Shown here piece after piece: positions 1 to 7,593 of a stretch of DNA of 40,697 bases. Within the stretch, counting starts at the first letter, position 1, and each line of letters opens with the position of its first letter. Both the position numbers and the translations under genes were made by a program. Source of the stretch: Rhodothermales bacterium (GTDB taxonomy: Bacteria; Bacteroidota; Rhodothermia; Rhodothermales; JABDKH01); contig JABDKO010000148.1 in the NCBI GenBank assembly GCA_013002165.1, positions 1 through 40,697 of the forward strand. Reading direction: 5' to 3'. The notes below the pieces were generated by a model. That model was not told the origin of the DNA. It was given only the letters and a program-made list of their open reading frames with translations, and searched no databases.

Positions 1-511
1 GGCCCCACACCATCGGATATCCGGTGAGCTCAAACCACTCCTGACCAAGGTCAAGGACTGTCTTACCTACTCCTGCTCCATGGTCGATATCTGTATTGAT
101 AAATCCAGTCATGTCTCCGTGCAATTCGGGTGTATCTGCAGGCACGAACTGCGGCTCAAAACCATAGTGCTCATTGAGAACAATCCTGCCAACAATTGCA
201 TGTAGCTGATCTTTGCTGCAGTATTGAATTGAGGTGATGGGCGTACCGATGGGTGCGTCAAGCACTAATTGAGCATAGGGAAATCGCCAGGAGGAAATAG
301 CGGATTCCCCATAGACATCAAGATCATCTTCGTGGAGAAGTACCAAGTGTGGTCGCATCAGACCGACATCGATCATCCCGGCGAGCGCAAGTTGCTCACA
401 CCTGTCTGGAGATGTTACTGTGACATCAAACACGTCGCTTTGGACGAAGGCATCAACGTACGGCTTCAGGAATGCGCTGTCCCAGAGGCCAATTGAAATC
501 GATTTGTTCAT
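1..511 (-). CDS. mqnA: MqnA/MqnD-family menaquinone biosynthesis protein (chorismate dehydratase-like), C-terminus cut by window edge
   Basis: Reading the minus strand from the ATG at 509-511 gives an open frame of 170 codons that runs off the left edge, so the gene is partial. The product begins MNKSISIGLWDSAFLKPYVD. Later segments fit the periplasmic-binding-protein fold of the MqnA family: an 'LALAGMIDVGLMRP' stretch near residues 40-53, a 'SIQYCSKDQ' strand, 'LNEHYGFEPQFV', and near the cut end 'VLDLGQEWFELTGYP', a hallmark of MqnA (chorismate to 3-enolpyruvyl-benzoate in the futalosine route to menaquinone, cytoplasmic). Family members are usually about 270-290 aa, so roughly 100 residues are missing. 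The N-terminus is divergent from typical MqnA. It lies 83 bases downstream of rplS in the same direction, separated by an imperfect inverted repeat. The family call is fairly secure; MqnA rather than MqnD is inference. Confidence 0.75.
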   Translation of the reverse strand, partial: MNKSISIGLWDSAFLKPYVDAFVQSDVFDVTVTSPDRCEQLALAGMIDVGLMRPHLVLLHEDDLDVYGESAISSWRFPYAQLVLDAPIGTPITSIQYCSKDQLHAIVGRIVLNEHYGFEPQFVPADTPELHGDMTGFINTDIDHGAGVGKTVLDLGQEWFELTGYPMVWG

Positions 512-528
512 AGTCTTTTGAACGAGAA

Positions 529-593
529 AGCCGCCGCAGCGACAGAGCTACGACGGCAAATACGTTCCTGTATAATTGTGTCGCTGTGCGGCT
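529..593 (-). repeat. Long imperfect inverted repeat between rplS and the mqnA-like gene
   Basis: The arm at 529-544 (agccgccgcagcgaca) and the arm at 579-593 (tgtcgctgtgcggct) are complementary over 6 + 8 base pairs with a small internal mismatch, enclosing a 34-base loop. The arm starts one base after the rplS stop codon. In RNA this forms a GC-rich hairpin at the operon's 3' end. On the minus strand no clean U-run follows, so a classic intrinsic terminator is not supported. mRNA 3'-end stabilisation or partial attenuation before the downstream gene are possibilities. Confidence 0.4.
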
Positions 594-594
594 G

Positions 595-951
595 TTACTT
601 GTCGACTCGACGTTCCTGGATGCGCGCTGCCTTTCCGCGAAGTTCGCGGAGGTAGTATAGCTTGGCACGCCTGACCTTTCCATGTCGTATCACTTCAAGC
701 TTGGCGATCCTTGGTGAGTTGACAGGGAATATTCGCTCCACGCCGACCCCGTTGGAAATCTTCCGAACGGTAAATGTCTTCTTTGAGCCTGAGCCCTGGC
801 GTCCAATGACGACGCCCTGAAACTGCTGGATACGCTCCTTTTCCCCCTCCACGACTCGGACGTGAACATTTACCGTGTCGCCTGCCGAAAATTCAGGAAT
901 ATCGTCCCTGAGTTGGGCTGCTTCGATCAGGTTTACAAGTTCGGTGCTCAT
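595..951 (-). CDS. rplS: Large ribosomal subunit protein bL19
   Basis: 118-residue product, normal length for bL19, which sits at the 30S/50S interface. Diagnostic segments are '[20 protein letters not shown]' near residues 20-40, '[20 protein letters not shown]', '[15 protein letters not shown]' and '[20 protein letters not shown]' near the end. The ATG at 951 is chosen; a GTG one codon upstream (954) is equally open but would only add one Met. It is the last gene of the ffh-rpsP-rimM-trmD-rplS operon, 47 bases after trmD. Identification is secure. Confidence 0.97.
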   Translation of the reverse strand: MSTELVNLIEAAQLRDDIPEFSAGDTVNVHVRVVEGEKERIQQFQGVVIGRQGSGSKKTFTVRKISNGVGVERIFPVNSPRIAKLEVIRHGKVRRAKLYYLRELRGKAARIQERRVDK

Positions 952-998
952 CACTCTAATAATTTTTGTGCAGTTTGACTGCGTTAATAAATCTCAAA

Positions 999-1703
999 TT
1001 AAAGGTCGAGTAAGTCGGGACGTCTCTCCCGTGTTTTGTCCATGCGCATTGACTCTCTCCAGTCATGGATACGCCTGTGATCTCCGGAGAGCAACACTTC
1101 CGGAACGTCCATCTCGCGAAACGAAGCGGGCCTCGTATACGCCGGAGCATCCAATGTATCGTCCTGAAATGAATCAGACAACGCAGACATGGAGTCGCCG
1201 AGGACTCCAGGCATCAAACGACAGACCGCGTCAACAACAACTGCAGCGGCTAGTTCCCCTCCGCTAAGCACGTAGTCACCGATTGAAATCTCCTTTGTGA
1301 CAAAGTAGTCGCGTACCCGCTGGTCAATCCCCTTGTAGTGTCCTGCAATGAGAACAAGACGGTGCTTCATTGTCAAAGCATTGGCAGTCTTCTGATCAAA
1401 GCGCTGTCCATCTGGTGTGAGGAAGATGACCTCCTCACGGTCAGTGCCTTCAGTATTCGGTTTGACTCCGATCGACTCAAGGCATCTGAAAATCGGCTCC
1501 GCCATCAGGACCATTCCGGAGCCGCCTCCATACGGATAGTCATCAATCTGACGATGCTTTCCGACCCCGAAGTCCCGAAGATTGTGTACGGTCAGTTCAA
1601 CAATCCCCTTTTTACGGGCGATGCCTACGATACTTTCTTCAATGAATCCCCCGAGCAGGTCCGGCAAACCTGTCACGATATCTATCTGAATCCGATTATC
1701 CAT
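999..1703 (-). CDS. trmD: tRNA (guanine-N1)-methyltransferase TrmD
   Basis: 234-residue SPOUT-family methyltransferase that makes m1G37 in tRNAs and prevents +1 frameshifting; acts as a cytoplasmic dimer using S-adenosylmethionine. Family hallmarks visible are 'DDYPYGGGSGMVLMAEPI' near residues 55-72, the trefoil-knot cofactor loop 'GHYKGIDQRVRDYF' followed by 'SIGDYVLSGGELAA' near 120-150, and the tRNA-binding tail 'YTRPASFREMDVPEVLLSGD'. Length is typical. The ATG start overlaps the end of rimM by 8 bases, implying translational coupling within the ribosomal operon. Secure. Confidence 0.97.
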   Translation of the reverse strand: MDNRIQIDIVTGLPDLLGGFIEESIVGIARKKGIVELTVHNLRDFGVGKHRQIDDYPYGGGSGMVLMAEPIFRCLESIGVKPNTEGTDREEVIFLTPDGQRFDQKTANALTMKHRLVLIAGHYKGIDQRVRDYFVTKEISIGDYVLSGGELAAAVVVDAVCRLMPGVLGDSMSALSDSFQDDTLDAPAYTRPASFREMDVPEVLLSGDHRRIHDWRESMRMDKTRERRPDLLDL

Positions 1704-2229
1704 CTACGAGGCCCTCCCACTCCTGGAGTGTTATCCGTCCTGCTTCCACGTCAATATTGCTAACAATCTGTGGCACAACGAGGGGGACAAGAGTTTCGCC
1801 AGTACCGGTCTCAATAACAAGCATTATTTGGGATGGGTAGTCTCGCCATTCACGAATACGTCCGACCTGATGACCGTTGTCGAAAAATACATTCAATCCG
1901 ACGAGGTCGTCCAGGAAGAACGAGTCAGCGTCCAGTTCCGGAAGGTCTGATTTATCAGCATAGACATTGTGTCCGATCAGTGCCTGGGCACTTTCCATCG
2001 TTGTCACATCGGCTAGCTTGACAACTAACCCGGTGTGTTTCTTCACGCGATGCAGCCGACTTTCCGTCAATGCATGCACGTTGGATTCGGCAGGCGTCAT
2101 ACCAATCGCTACTTTTTCAAGTGCGAGCAGCCTTCCGGGCTCCTCAGAGTCGGGCGCTATAAGGATAGCCCCGACCACGCCATGAGTTTTAATTACTCGA
2201 CCAATACGTAAAAGAACAATCTCGTCCAT
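1696..2229 (-). CDS. rimM: 16S rRNA processing protein RimM
   Basis: 177-residue ribosome maturation factor that binds ribosomal protein uS19 and helps 30S head assembly. The N-terminal RimM domain begins 'LLRIGRVIKTHGVVGAILIA', with the conserved G-R-[VI]-x-x-x-[HQ]-G-[VI]-x-G pattern. The C-terminal PRC-barrel-like part includes 'DDLVGLNVFFDNGHQVGRI' and ends 'VLVIETG...LVPLVVPQIVSNIDVEAGRI' before a short tail. Length and position, just downstream of rpsP (21 bases) and overlapping trmD, fit the canonical operon. Secure. Confidence 0.95.
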   Translation of the reverse strand: MDEIVLLRIGRVIKTHGVVGAILIAPDSEEPGRLLALEKVAIGMTPAESNVHALTESRLHRVKKHTGLVVKLADVTTMESAQALIGHNVYADKSDLPELDADSFFLDDLVGLNVFFDNGHQVGRIREWRDYPSQIMLVIETGTGETLVPLVVPQIVSNIDVEAGRITLQEWEGLVDG

Positions 2230-2250
2230 GGTAATTCGAACGAGGCCGTG

Positions 2251-3138
2251 TCAGGCTTTTTCGGCTTTCGAGTCGTCGCCGGCAGATTCTGCGGCTGCGC
2301 CCTCGTCTTTAGTTTCTTCAGCAGATGCAGCCTTTTTGGCTTTGGCTGGCTTTGCTTTCGCTTCTGCCTTTGCCGGTTCAGCTTTCGCATCCGCCTTTGC
2401 CGGTTTAGCTTTTGCTTCTGCCTTTACGGGTTCAGCTTTCGCTTCTGCCTTTGCCTCGGTCTTCGCTGGCTTTGCTTCCGCTTTGGCCTTTACCGGCTCA
2501 GCTTTCGCTTCGGTTTTCGCCGGTTTGCCTTTCGCCTTGGAAGGAGCATCTGCGTCAGGAGCATCGGCCTTTGCCTGTGCTACATTCAGCTCTTCCTGCT
2601 CTCCTTTGGCAGCTCGAGCTGCCGCCTCCCTCTGAGCTTCGACTTCAGCTTCCGCCTTCGCCTTCGCTGCATCGGCTTCGGCTTTTGCTTTCGCTTCAGC
2701 TTCGGCTTTTGCCTTGGCATATTCCGCCGCTTTTACGGACGCTGCCGCCGCTTCAGCCTTTAGCGATTCGCGAATCCGATCTTCCTTCGTCACTTTCGTT
2801 TTTGACGACGCCTTTTCGGCCCGCTTCTCACGATGCTGAACGACTGCGGCTTCGATCTCCTCTTCAGAAAGACCCTTGCGCTGCAAGCTATGGGTCAGAA
2901 GTATGCCTTCTGAACTCAACAGTGACCGAACGGTGTCGCTAGGCTGGGCGCCCTGGCTGAGCCAGTACAGAATCCGGTCTTTTTCCAATTTGATTTCTGC
3001 CGGTTCCGAAACAGGATTGTACCTGCCAAGGTCTTCGATAAAACGGCCGTCCCTTGGACTTCGCGAGTCTGCGGCTACCAATCCGAAGATCGGACGTTTT
3101 TTACGCCCCAGTCGCCGAAATCTTAGTTTTACTGCCAC
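2251..3138 (-). CDS. rpsP: Small ribosomal subunit protein bS16 with very long Ala/Lys/Glu-rich C-terminal tail
   Basis: The first ~85 residues are a normal bS16 core ('[20 protein letters not shown]', '[15 protein letters not shown]', '[20 protein letters not shown]'). The protein then continues to 295 residues, against 80-90 for a minimal bS16. Residues ~85-200 are charged and alanine-rich with predicted helix. From about 200 onward, short imperfect units of the type EAKAxPxKA repeat, finishing in an acidic end. Bacteroidota-related bS16 proteins commonly carry a basic/Ala-rich extension, but this one is unusually long and repetitive. Start is GTG at 3136-3138. It is the second gene of the ffh operon, 48 bases after ffh. 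Core identity is secure; the tail's function is unknown. Confidence 0.95.
   Translation of the reverse strand: MAVKLRFRRLGRKKRPIFGLVAADSRSPRDGRFIEDLGRYNPVSEPAEIKLEKDRILYWLSQGAQPSDTVRSLLSSEGILLTHSLQRKGLSEEEIEAAVVQHREKRAEKASSKTKVTKEDRIRESLKAEAAAASVKAAEYAKAKAEAEAKAKAEADAAKAKAEAEVEAQREAAARAAKGEQEELNVAQAKADAPDADAPSKAKGKPAKTEAKAEPVKAKAEAKPAKTEAKAEAKAEPVKAEAKAKPAKADAKAEPAKAEAKAKPAKAKKAASAEETKDEGAAAESAGDDSKAEKA
2310..2540 (-). repeat. Coding repeat region in rpsP: imperfect EAKAxPxKA-type units
   Basis: The DNA for roughly residues 200-275 of bS16 holds tandem imperfect copies of gct/gcc-aag-rich units, seen on the plus strand as recurring 'gcttttgcttctgcctt' and 'gccggttcagctttcgc' variants. The translated units alternate [19 protein letters not shown] and EAKAEPVKA. 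Low-complexity histone-H1-like or AlgP-like sequence is the closest description. Copy number probably varies between strains by slippage, which is inference. Confidence 0.7.
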
Positions 3139-3186
3139 GTGTGTAAGCCTCTATTCGTTGGTTATTGTTGAACTGATACTATTTAA

Positions 3187-4536
3187 CTAGTTGGGCGACA
3201 AGAATGTAGACGGATCGATACCTCTGCCCTTGCCGAGCATCTTGGTCATCGTCTTCATCATCTTGCGCATGTCTTTAAATTGTTTGAGGAGTTGGTTCAC
3301 ATCCCGTACCTCGACGCCACTGCCGGCCGCAATTCGTTTCCTGCGACTCCCGTTGATTATCTCGGGTCGACTGCGTTCGTCTGTGGTCATCGATTGGATG
3401 ATTGCCTCAATGTGTTTGAATGCATCCTCGTCCACTTCGAGATCATTGAGCTTACGCCCTATCCCTGGAATCATCCCGACAAGATCCTTCATGGGTCCCA
3501 TTTTCTTGATTCGCTGAAGCTGATCGTAGAAATCTTCCAGATCAAACTTCTCAGTCGAGATCTTCTTTCTGAGCTTTTCGGCCTGCTTTTCGTCGAATTG
3601 CTCCTGAGCCTTCTCAACGAATGAGACAACGTCCCCCATGCCGAGAATACGTTGGGCCATTCTATCAGGATAAAAGGCCGAGAGTGCCTCAAGCTTTTCG
3701 CCTGTAGACGCAAATTTGATAGGCTTCTGGACGACAGATCTGATAGACAGGGCTGCGCCGCCTCGCGTGTCACCGTCAAGTTTGGTGAGGACCACGCCGT
3801 CGAAATTCAGTCTATCGTTAAATTCTTTCGCCGTGTTGACAGCGTCCTGCCCCGTCATACTGTCGACGACGAATAGAATTTCGTCCGGCGATATACTGTC
3901 GCGAATCGCTTCCACTTCATGCATCATCTCTTCGTCGACGTGCATTCGGCCAGCAGTATCAACGATCAGAACGTCACGAGTAGCCTTTCTTGCAGCGGTG
4001 ACTGCTTCGCGAGCAACATTTACAGCATCCTTGACAACATTTCCATCCTTTCGAATCGAAAAGACAGGAACGTCGATTGAGGCCGCCAGTGTTTCCAGCT
4101 GATCTACGGCAGCAGGTCGATAAACGTCTGCTGCGGCAAGCATTGGCGACTTGCCTTGAGATTTAAGATGAAGAGCGAGCTTGGAGCAAAATGTGGTTTT
4201 ACCAGATCCCTGAAGTCCAGCCACAAGAATGACCGTTGGCGGCTTCTGAGAGAATTGGATTGGCTCCTGATTCGTGCCAAGCAGGTCGACCAGCTCATCA
4301 TAAACAATCTTGATCAGCTGTTGCCCTGGCGATACCGATGAGAGGACCTTCTGGCCGACAGTCTCATCCTTGATCCGCTCGGTAACTTCTCGAGCTACCT
4401 GGTAGTTGACGTCTGCGTCCAAAAGGGCACGCCGAATCTCCCGGATCGTCTCCGCGATATTCAGCTCGTCGATACGGCCTTTGCCTGTGATCGACTTTAA
4501 TGCGCCTTCAAGTTTTTCGCTTAAATTGTCAAACAT
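3187..4536 (-). CDS. ffh: Signal recognition particle protein Ffh (SRP54 GTPase)
   Basis: 449-residue SRP GTPase that binds signal peptides and 4.5S RNA and hands ribosomes to FtsY for co-translational membrane insertion. The N domain starts 'MFDNLSEKLEGALKSITGKG'. The G domain shows G1 'GLQGSGKTTFCSKLA' near residue 107, 'AADVYRPAAVDQLETLA', 'VDTAGR' and 'TKLDGDTRGGAALS'. The C-terminal M domain carries 'DQLQRIKKMGPMKDLVGMIPG' and a methionine-rich end 'DMRKMMKTMTKMLGKGRG'. Length is normal. It is the first gene of the ribosomal operon, with a 195-base upstream gap shared with a divergent gene. Secure. Confidence 0.98.
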   Translation of the reverse strand: MFDNLSEKLEGALKSITGKGRIDELNIAETIREIRRALLDADVNYQVAREVTERIKDETVGQKVLSSVSPGQQLIKIVYDELVDLLGTNQEPIQFSQKPPTVILVAGLQGSGKTTFCSKLALHLKSQGKSPMLAAADVYRPAAVDQLETLAASIDVPVFSIRKDGNVVKDAVNVAREAVTAARKATRDVLIVDTAGRMHVDEEMMHEVEAIRDSISPDEILFVVDSMTGQDAVNTAKEFNDRLNFDGVVLTKLDGDTRGGAALSIRSVVQKPIKFASTGEKLEALSAFYPDRMAQRILGMGDVVSFVEKAQEQFDEKQAEKLRKKISTEKFDLEDFYDQLQRIKKMGPMKDLVGMIPGIGRKLNDLEVDEDAFKHIEAIIQSMTTDERSRPEIINGSRRKRIAAGSGVEVRDVNQLLKQFKDMRKMMKTMTKMLGKGRGIDPSTFLSPN

Positions 4537-4610
4537 TGCGGGTTCTAGCTCGAATCCGGGGTTTTGCTTCGGAAAAAGTCTGTTCTTCGTAGGGTAGGAC
4601 TACAGACCAG

Positions 4611-4642
4611 CTAAAATACCGCTTTTTTGTCCGTACAACAAA
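4611..4642 (-). promoter_or_regulatory. Candidate Bacteroidota-type promoter for the ffh operon
   Basis: On the minus strand, TTTG (4639-4642) is followed 20 bases later by TATTTTAG (4611-4618), one mismatch from the Bacteroidota -7 consensus TAnnTTTG with its -33 TTTG/TTG partner. It lies about 75 bases upstream of the ffh ATG inside the divergent gap 4537-4731. This is a pattern match by eye, and it assumes the organism uses a Bacteroidota-like primary sigma factor. Confidence 0.3.
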
Positions 4643-4731
4643 GTTGATCCAATTCGGAGATCCGTGTCAGACCCGGTTAATTACATATCCACCTTAATTT
4701 CACGGGTGTCGACCGGAATTTCTACTGCACA

Positions 4732-5322
4732 ATGACAAAATCAGACCTTCGAGCCCGGTTCTCTAACTACTGGCGCGAAGTTGACGCGTCCGAAGTTGCC
4801 CGGATGTCAGCTAGTATTCAGGCCCGGATAAGCCGTATTCCAGTCTGGGACGAAGTTGAAACCGCCCTGCTTTATCTGCCCAAAACACATTCTGCCGAGA
4901 TTGATTTGAGGGCATTCATTGAGGAGCTCTCCAAATCGAACGTCCGTATTGTCTTGCCAGTTGTTACGGAGTTTGGTCGATCGCGCATCGCGCAGGCTAG
5001 AATTGAGGCTCGATTGCTTGAAAGCTATGATGAGCTGATCCTGAATCGATGGGGAATCCCGGAGCCCGTCACCGGGCAGCAAATTGATATTACACGTGTC
5101 GACGTTGCCGTTGTACCTGCACTTGGAGGTGGTCGAAACATGTACAGAATCGGGCATGGATACGGGTACTACGATGAGTTGCTTGCACCGGCCAGGTGTC
5201 CAAAGATTTGTCCGATTCCCTCAGGTTGTCTTGTAGAATCCGTACCTTTTCAAGACCACGATGTGCCGGTCGATTATATCGTCACGGAAGTTGAGACAAT
5301 TGGCGCTGGTGATGCGTTGTAA
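4732..5322 (+). CDS. 5-formyltetrahydrofolate cyclo-ligase (MTHFS) family protein
   Basis: 196-residue protein of the YgfA/MTHFS family, which uses ATP to convert 5-formyl-THF (folinate) to 5,10-methenyl-THF, clearing an inhibitory folate in the cytoplasm. The N-terminus has the usual helix 'TKSDLRARFSNYW...ASIQARI', a strand 'TALLYLPKTHSAEID' (substrate loop), 'VRIVLPVV', 'RWGIPEP' and the signature 'YRIGHGYGYYDELLA', corresponding to the family's RxGxGGGYYD motif with an H-G-Y variation. ATG at 4732 is the natural start. It is the first plus-strand gene, divergent from ffh, and precedes two PspC-domain genes. Family assignment is confident; exact substrate is assumed from the family. Confidence 0.88.
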   Translation: MTKSDLRARFSNYWREVDASEVARMSASIQARISRIPVWDEVETALLYLPKTHSAEIDLRAFIEELSKSNVRIVLPVVTEFGRSRIAQARIEARLLESYDELILNRWGIPEPVTGQQIDITRVDVAVVPALGGGRNMYRIGHGYGYYDELLAPARCPKICPIPSGCLVESVPFQDHDVPVDYIVTEVETIGAGDAL

Positions 5323-5371
5323 CCTAGTTGACGCCGATCACGTAGCCAAGAGCACATATAAAGCCTGACAA

Positions 5372-6016
5372 ATGCGATCTAGGACCCGTACAAAGAACAC
5401 CGTCGACGAAATCCCCCCTCTTCTGGATTACGAGGATAATTTTGACCTTGAATCTCTGACGGACGAGGAACTGGAGGATTTCCTTTTCGAGGAGCCGGAA
5501 AAAGAGTCAAAGGGGCTGTTCAACCTGCCCACTGTCGCGGGTTTGTCTTTGATCATCGTCGGGCTTGCCTACATCTTTCAACAGCTTGGGGTCCTTCCCG
5601 GCTTTGACCTCACTGCGCTGATTGCAATGCTTCCATGGCTTGCGGGAATGTTGATTATCCTCCTGGGCTTTGGCGTTCTGTCGTGGAGACCTAATCGAAA
5701 GAAAAAGCGAGTCAAGAAAGCAATCGATAAGAGCACTGGGAAACGTGCCGTCATTGTCGATGATGTACCCGGCACCAAATCTGTAGGTAAACGCAAGCGG
5801 CTCGTCAAATCCCGCAACAAGAAAATCGCCGGCGTATGCTCCGGGATTGCAGAGTATTTTAATCTTGACCCAACGCTTGTTCGAATTGCATTTGTCATCG
5901 GGACGATCGCCACTCAAGGTTCTATCATTCCAGTGTATCTCGTTCTAGCCGCTGTTATGCCAAAAGCGGAGGCGAAGAAGGTCGAAGAAAGGATTACAAT
6001 TATTCGGGATACATAG
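5372..6016 (+). CDS. PspC-domain membrane protein with acidic N-terminus
   Basis: 214 residues in four parts. Residues 1-47 are acidic and probably disordered. Two hydrophobic segments near 50-72 and 78-102 ('LPTVAGLSLIIVGLAYIFQQ', 'ALIAMLPWLAGMLIILLGFG') resemble LiaI/LiaF-type membrane hairpins. A strongly basic linker follows (~108-145). A C-terminal PspC domain begins 'KKIAGVCSGIAEYFNLDPTL' and carries one more membrane segment. PspC domains occur in envelope-stress (phage-shock) sensors, but no pspA or pspF is present in this window, so the role is open; envelope-stress sensing is an inference. It follows the cyclo-ligase by 49 bases and is followed by a second PspC protein. Confidence 0.8.
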   Translation: MRSRTRTKNTVDEIPPLLDYEDNFDLESLTDEELEDFLFEEPEKESKGLFNLPTVAGLSLIIVGLAYIFQQLGVLPGFDLTALIAMLPWLAGMLIILLGFGVLSWRPNRKKKRVKKAIDKSTGKRAVIVDDVPGTKSVGKRKRLVKSRNKKIAGVCSGIAEYFNLDPTLVRIAFVIGTIATQGSIIPVYLVLAAVMPKAEAKKVEERITIIRDT

Positions 6017-6078
6017 AAGCCGGGTAACATTTTTCGATTTTCCCGTATACACAAGCCAAATCAACAAATTACGGTAGA

Positions 6079-6273
6079 ATGAGCACGTATAAGAAATTAC
6101 GAAAATCGTCAACCGAGAGGATGGTTTCCGGTGTTTGCGGGGGAATTGCGGAGTACTTCGACATCGATCCTACCCTCGTTCGGGTTGGCTATGTCGGATT
6201 GAGCGTGTTCAGTGCCGTCTTTCCGGGGCTGATTGTCTACATCGTCCTCATGCTCCTCATGCCCGAATCGTAG
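6079..6273 (+). CDS. Small stand-alone PspC-domain protein
   Basis: A 64-residue protein that is almost entirely one PspC domain: basic start 'STYKKLRKSSTERMVSGVCG', then 'GIAEYFDIDPTLVRVGYVGL' and a hydrophobic helix to 'LMLLMPES'. It matches the C-terminal PspC segment of the preceding protein (shared GIAEYFxxDPTLVR), so the two look like paralogous units. One membrane segment is expected. ATG at 6079 is 62 bases after the upstream stop, probably the same transcript. The gene ends 23 bases before the convergent M16 peptidase gene. Confidence 0.85.
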   Translation: MSTYKKLRKSSTERMVSGVCGGIAEYFDIDPTLVRVGYVGLSVFSAVFPGLIVYIVLMLLMPES

Positions 6274-6296
6274 GGCATCGCCGGTCAATTCGAGAA

Positions 6297-7556
6297 TCAG
6301 GTTCCGAGCGTTCCGGCGGTTGCTGTAAGTAGTTTGTCCGGATCTATCCACTTGCTCAGAGCAGCATTTACCTCCTCTACGGAGACCCCTTCAACGAGCG
6401 ATGCAAACAAGTCGACATATTCGGCGCCCAGTCCGGAAATGATGTTGGTACCTATTGTTCTTGCCAGGCTCCCGGTAGACGCCAGTCCGACCTTATAACT
6501 ACCTGAAACTGTCTTCTTCTTGGAGGCAAGCTCCTCCGGCGAAATCCCGTTCTCAGCAAATTCGGCTATCAGTTCGTTAGTACGTCTGATTCCCACATCG
6601 AGCGTGTCAGCACTGAATGTCGCGCGTACGAGAAAGTAGCCGCAAAACTCCGACGAGACGCCATTCAACTGAGCGTATATCCCATACGTGAGACCTTCCT
6701 TATCACGAATGGTGTCCATTAGACGAGACGAAAAGTTGCCGCCAAGAATGAAGATTCCAAGGTACAGTGGCAGATAGTCCCTGTGAGTCCGGATGACATC
6801 CACTGCGTGTCCGATTCGGACATCAAGATTCTGTTTGTCCCTCATCGGGATATGTACCGGGCTACCCGATTTCTCAACCGGACTCCGGTCGTATTTGCGA
6901 GACACATTCTGGTCTGGCCACTCACCAAAACCAGTACTCACCGCTTTGGTCACATCGTCCGCTTCAAAGTCTCCGACTACGACAAGGACAAATTCATTTG
7001 CCCCGGCACGGCTTCGATAATAGCCGGCAATATCGGCCAGTTTGGTATCGGACAGCATCTCCATTTCGGCCTCTGGAGCATGAGCGAAATTCGGGTGGTT
7101 CTTGTCAAAGATGAGACGCCGAAGTGCGGACCCGGACTGTGCTCCTGTACTTTCCATTGACTGCATGACCGATGCCTGCAGCCGCGGAAGTACTTTATTG
7201 TATTCATCTTCTGATAGCGAAGGTTTGCGCAGCTGCTCCGCGCAGATGCCGATGACCGGTGTCACGTCCCGGTTGAGGCATTTTCCCGAAAAGGCAATTC
7301 GCGTCGCCATCGAGTGAAAACGAATTTCAGCTCCGCGCGACTCCAACTCTTCAGCGATCTGAAACTTGTCCCTTTCCGTCGTTCCCTTGTCAAGTAGAGC
7401 AACAGCGAGGTCCTGCAGTATGTCCTGGTTCGTCGTGAGGTCCGGGCGTGTGGCAAACGAACCGTAAAACGACACGACAGAGTCTACAGTTGTGCGCAGC
7501 ATGAACAGTCTGCAATCACCGACCTGTGTTTCTATGATTCGATCTGATAATGTCAA
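6297..7556 (-). CDS. M16-family peptidase subunit lacking the zinc motif (non-catalytic partner)
   Basis: 419 residues with the two-lobed M16 fold ('LQDLAVALLDKGTTERDKFQ', 'ELESRGAEIRFHSMATRIAF', 'SRLMDTIRDKEGLTYGIYAQ', 'FLVRATFSADTLDVGIRRTN'). Where active M16 enzymes have HxxEH, this one reads QDLAVALLDKG, so the zinc ligands are absent. This is the pattern of the regulatory subunit of M16B heterodimers (as in mitochondrial processing peptidase alpha and its bacterial relatives). The C-lobe Arg/Tyr region (RDKEGLTYG) is kept. The start appears to be TTG at 7554-7556: an in-frame TAA lies upstream and no earlier ATG exists. It sits 37 bases downstream of the catalytic subunit gene. Confidence 0.88.
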   Translation of the reverse strand: MTLSDRIIETQVGDCRLFMLRTTVDSVVSFYGSFATRPDLTTNQDILQDLAVALLDKGTTERDKFQIAEELESRGAEIRFHSMATRIAFSGKCLNRDVTPVIGICAEQLRKPSLSEDEYNKVLPRLQASVMQSMESTGAQSGSALRRLIFDKNHPNFAHAPEAEMEMLSDTKLADIAGYYRSRAGANEFVLVVVGDFEADDVTKAVSTGFGEWPDQNVSRKYDRSPVEKSGSPVHIPMRDKQNLDVRIGHAVDVIRTHRDYLPLYLGIFILGGNFSSRLMDTIRDKEGLTYGIYAQLNGVSSEFCGYFLVRATFSADTLDVGIRRTNELIAEFAENGISPEELASKKKTVSGSYKVGLASTGSLARTIGTNIISGLGAEYVDLFASLVEGVSVEEVNAALSKWIDPDKLLTATAGTLGT

Positions 7557-7593
7557 ATGTATACCTGAAGGAGAGTTAGAGCAGTCGCTGTTC

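Noticed and set aside
571-576. Perfect TATAAT box on the plus strand
   Set aside because: It lies in the loop of the rplS-mqnA inverted repeat, with no gene downstream in that direction and no partner -35 element.
970-982. Small hairpin gcagt-ttg-actgc between trmD and rplS
   Set aside because: Only 5 base pairs, and the T-run lies on the wrong side for minus-strand termination.
2310-2540. Tandem repeats as a CRISPR array or intergenic minisatellite
   Set aside because: The units are imperfect, lack spacers and are translated in frame as the bS16 tail.
2228-2942. Three long plus-strand open frames opposite rpsP
   Set aside because: They are Phe/Ser/Ala- or Leu/Pro-rich translations of the antisense of the rpsP repeat region and have no start context or family similarity.
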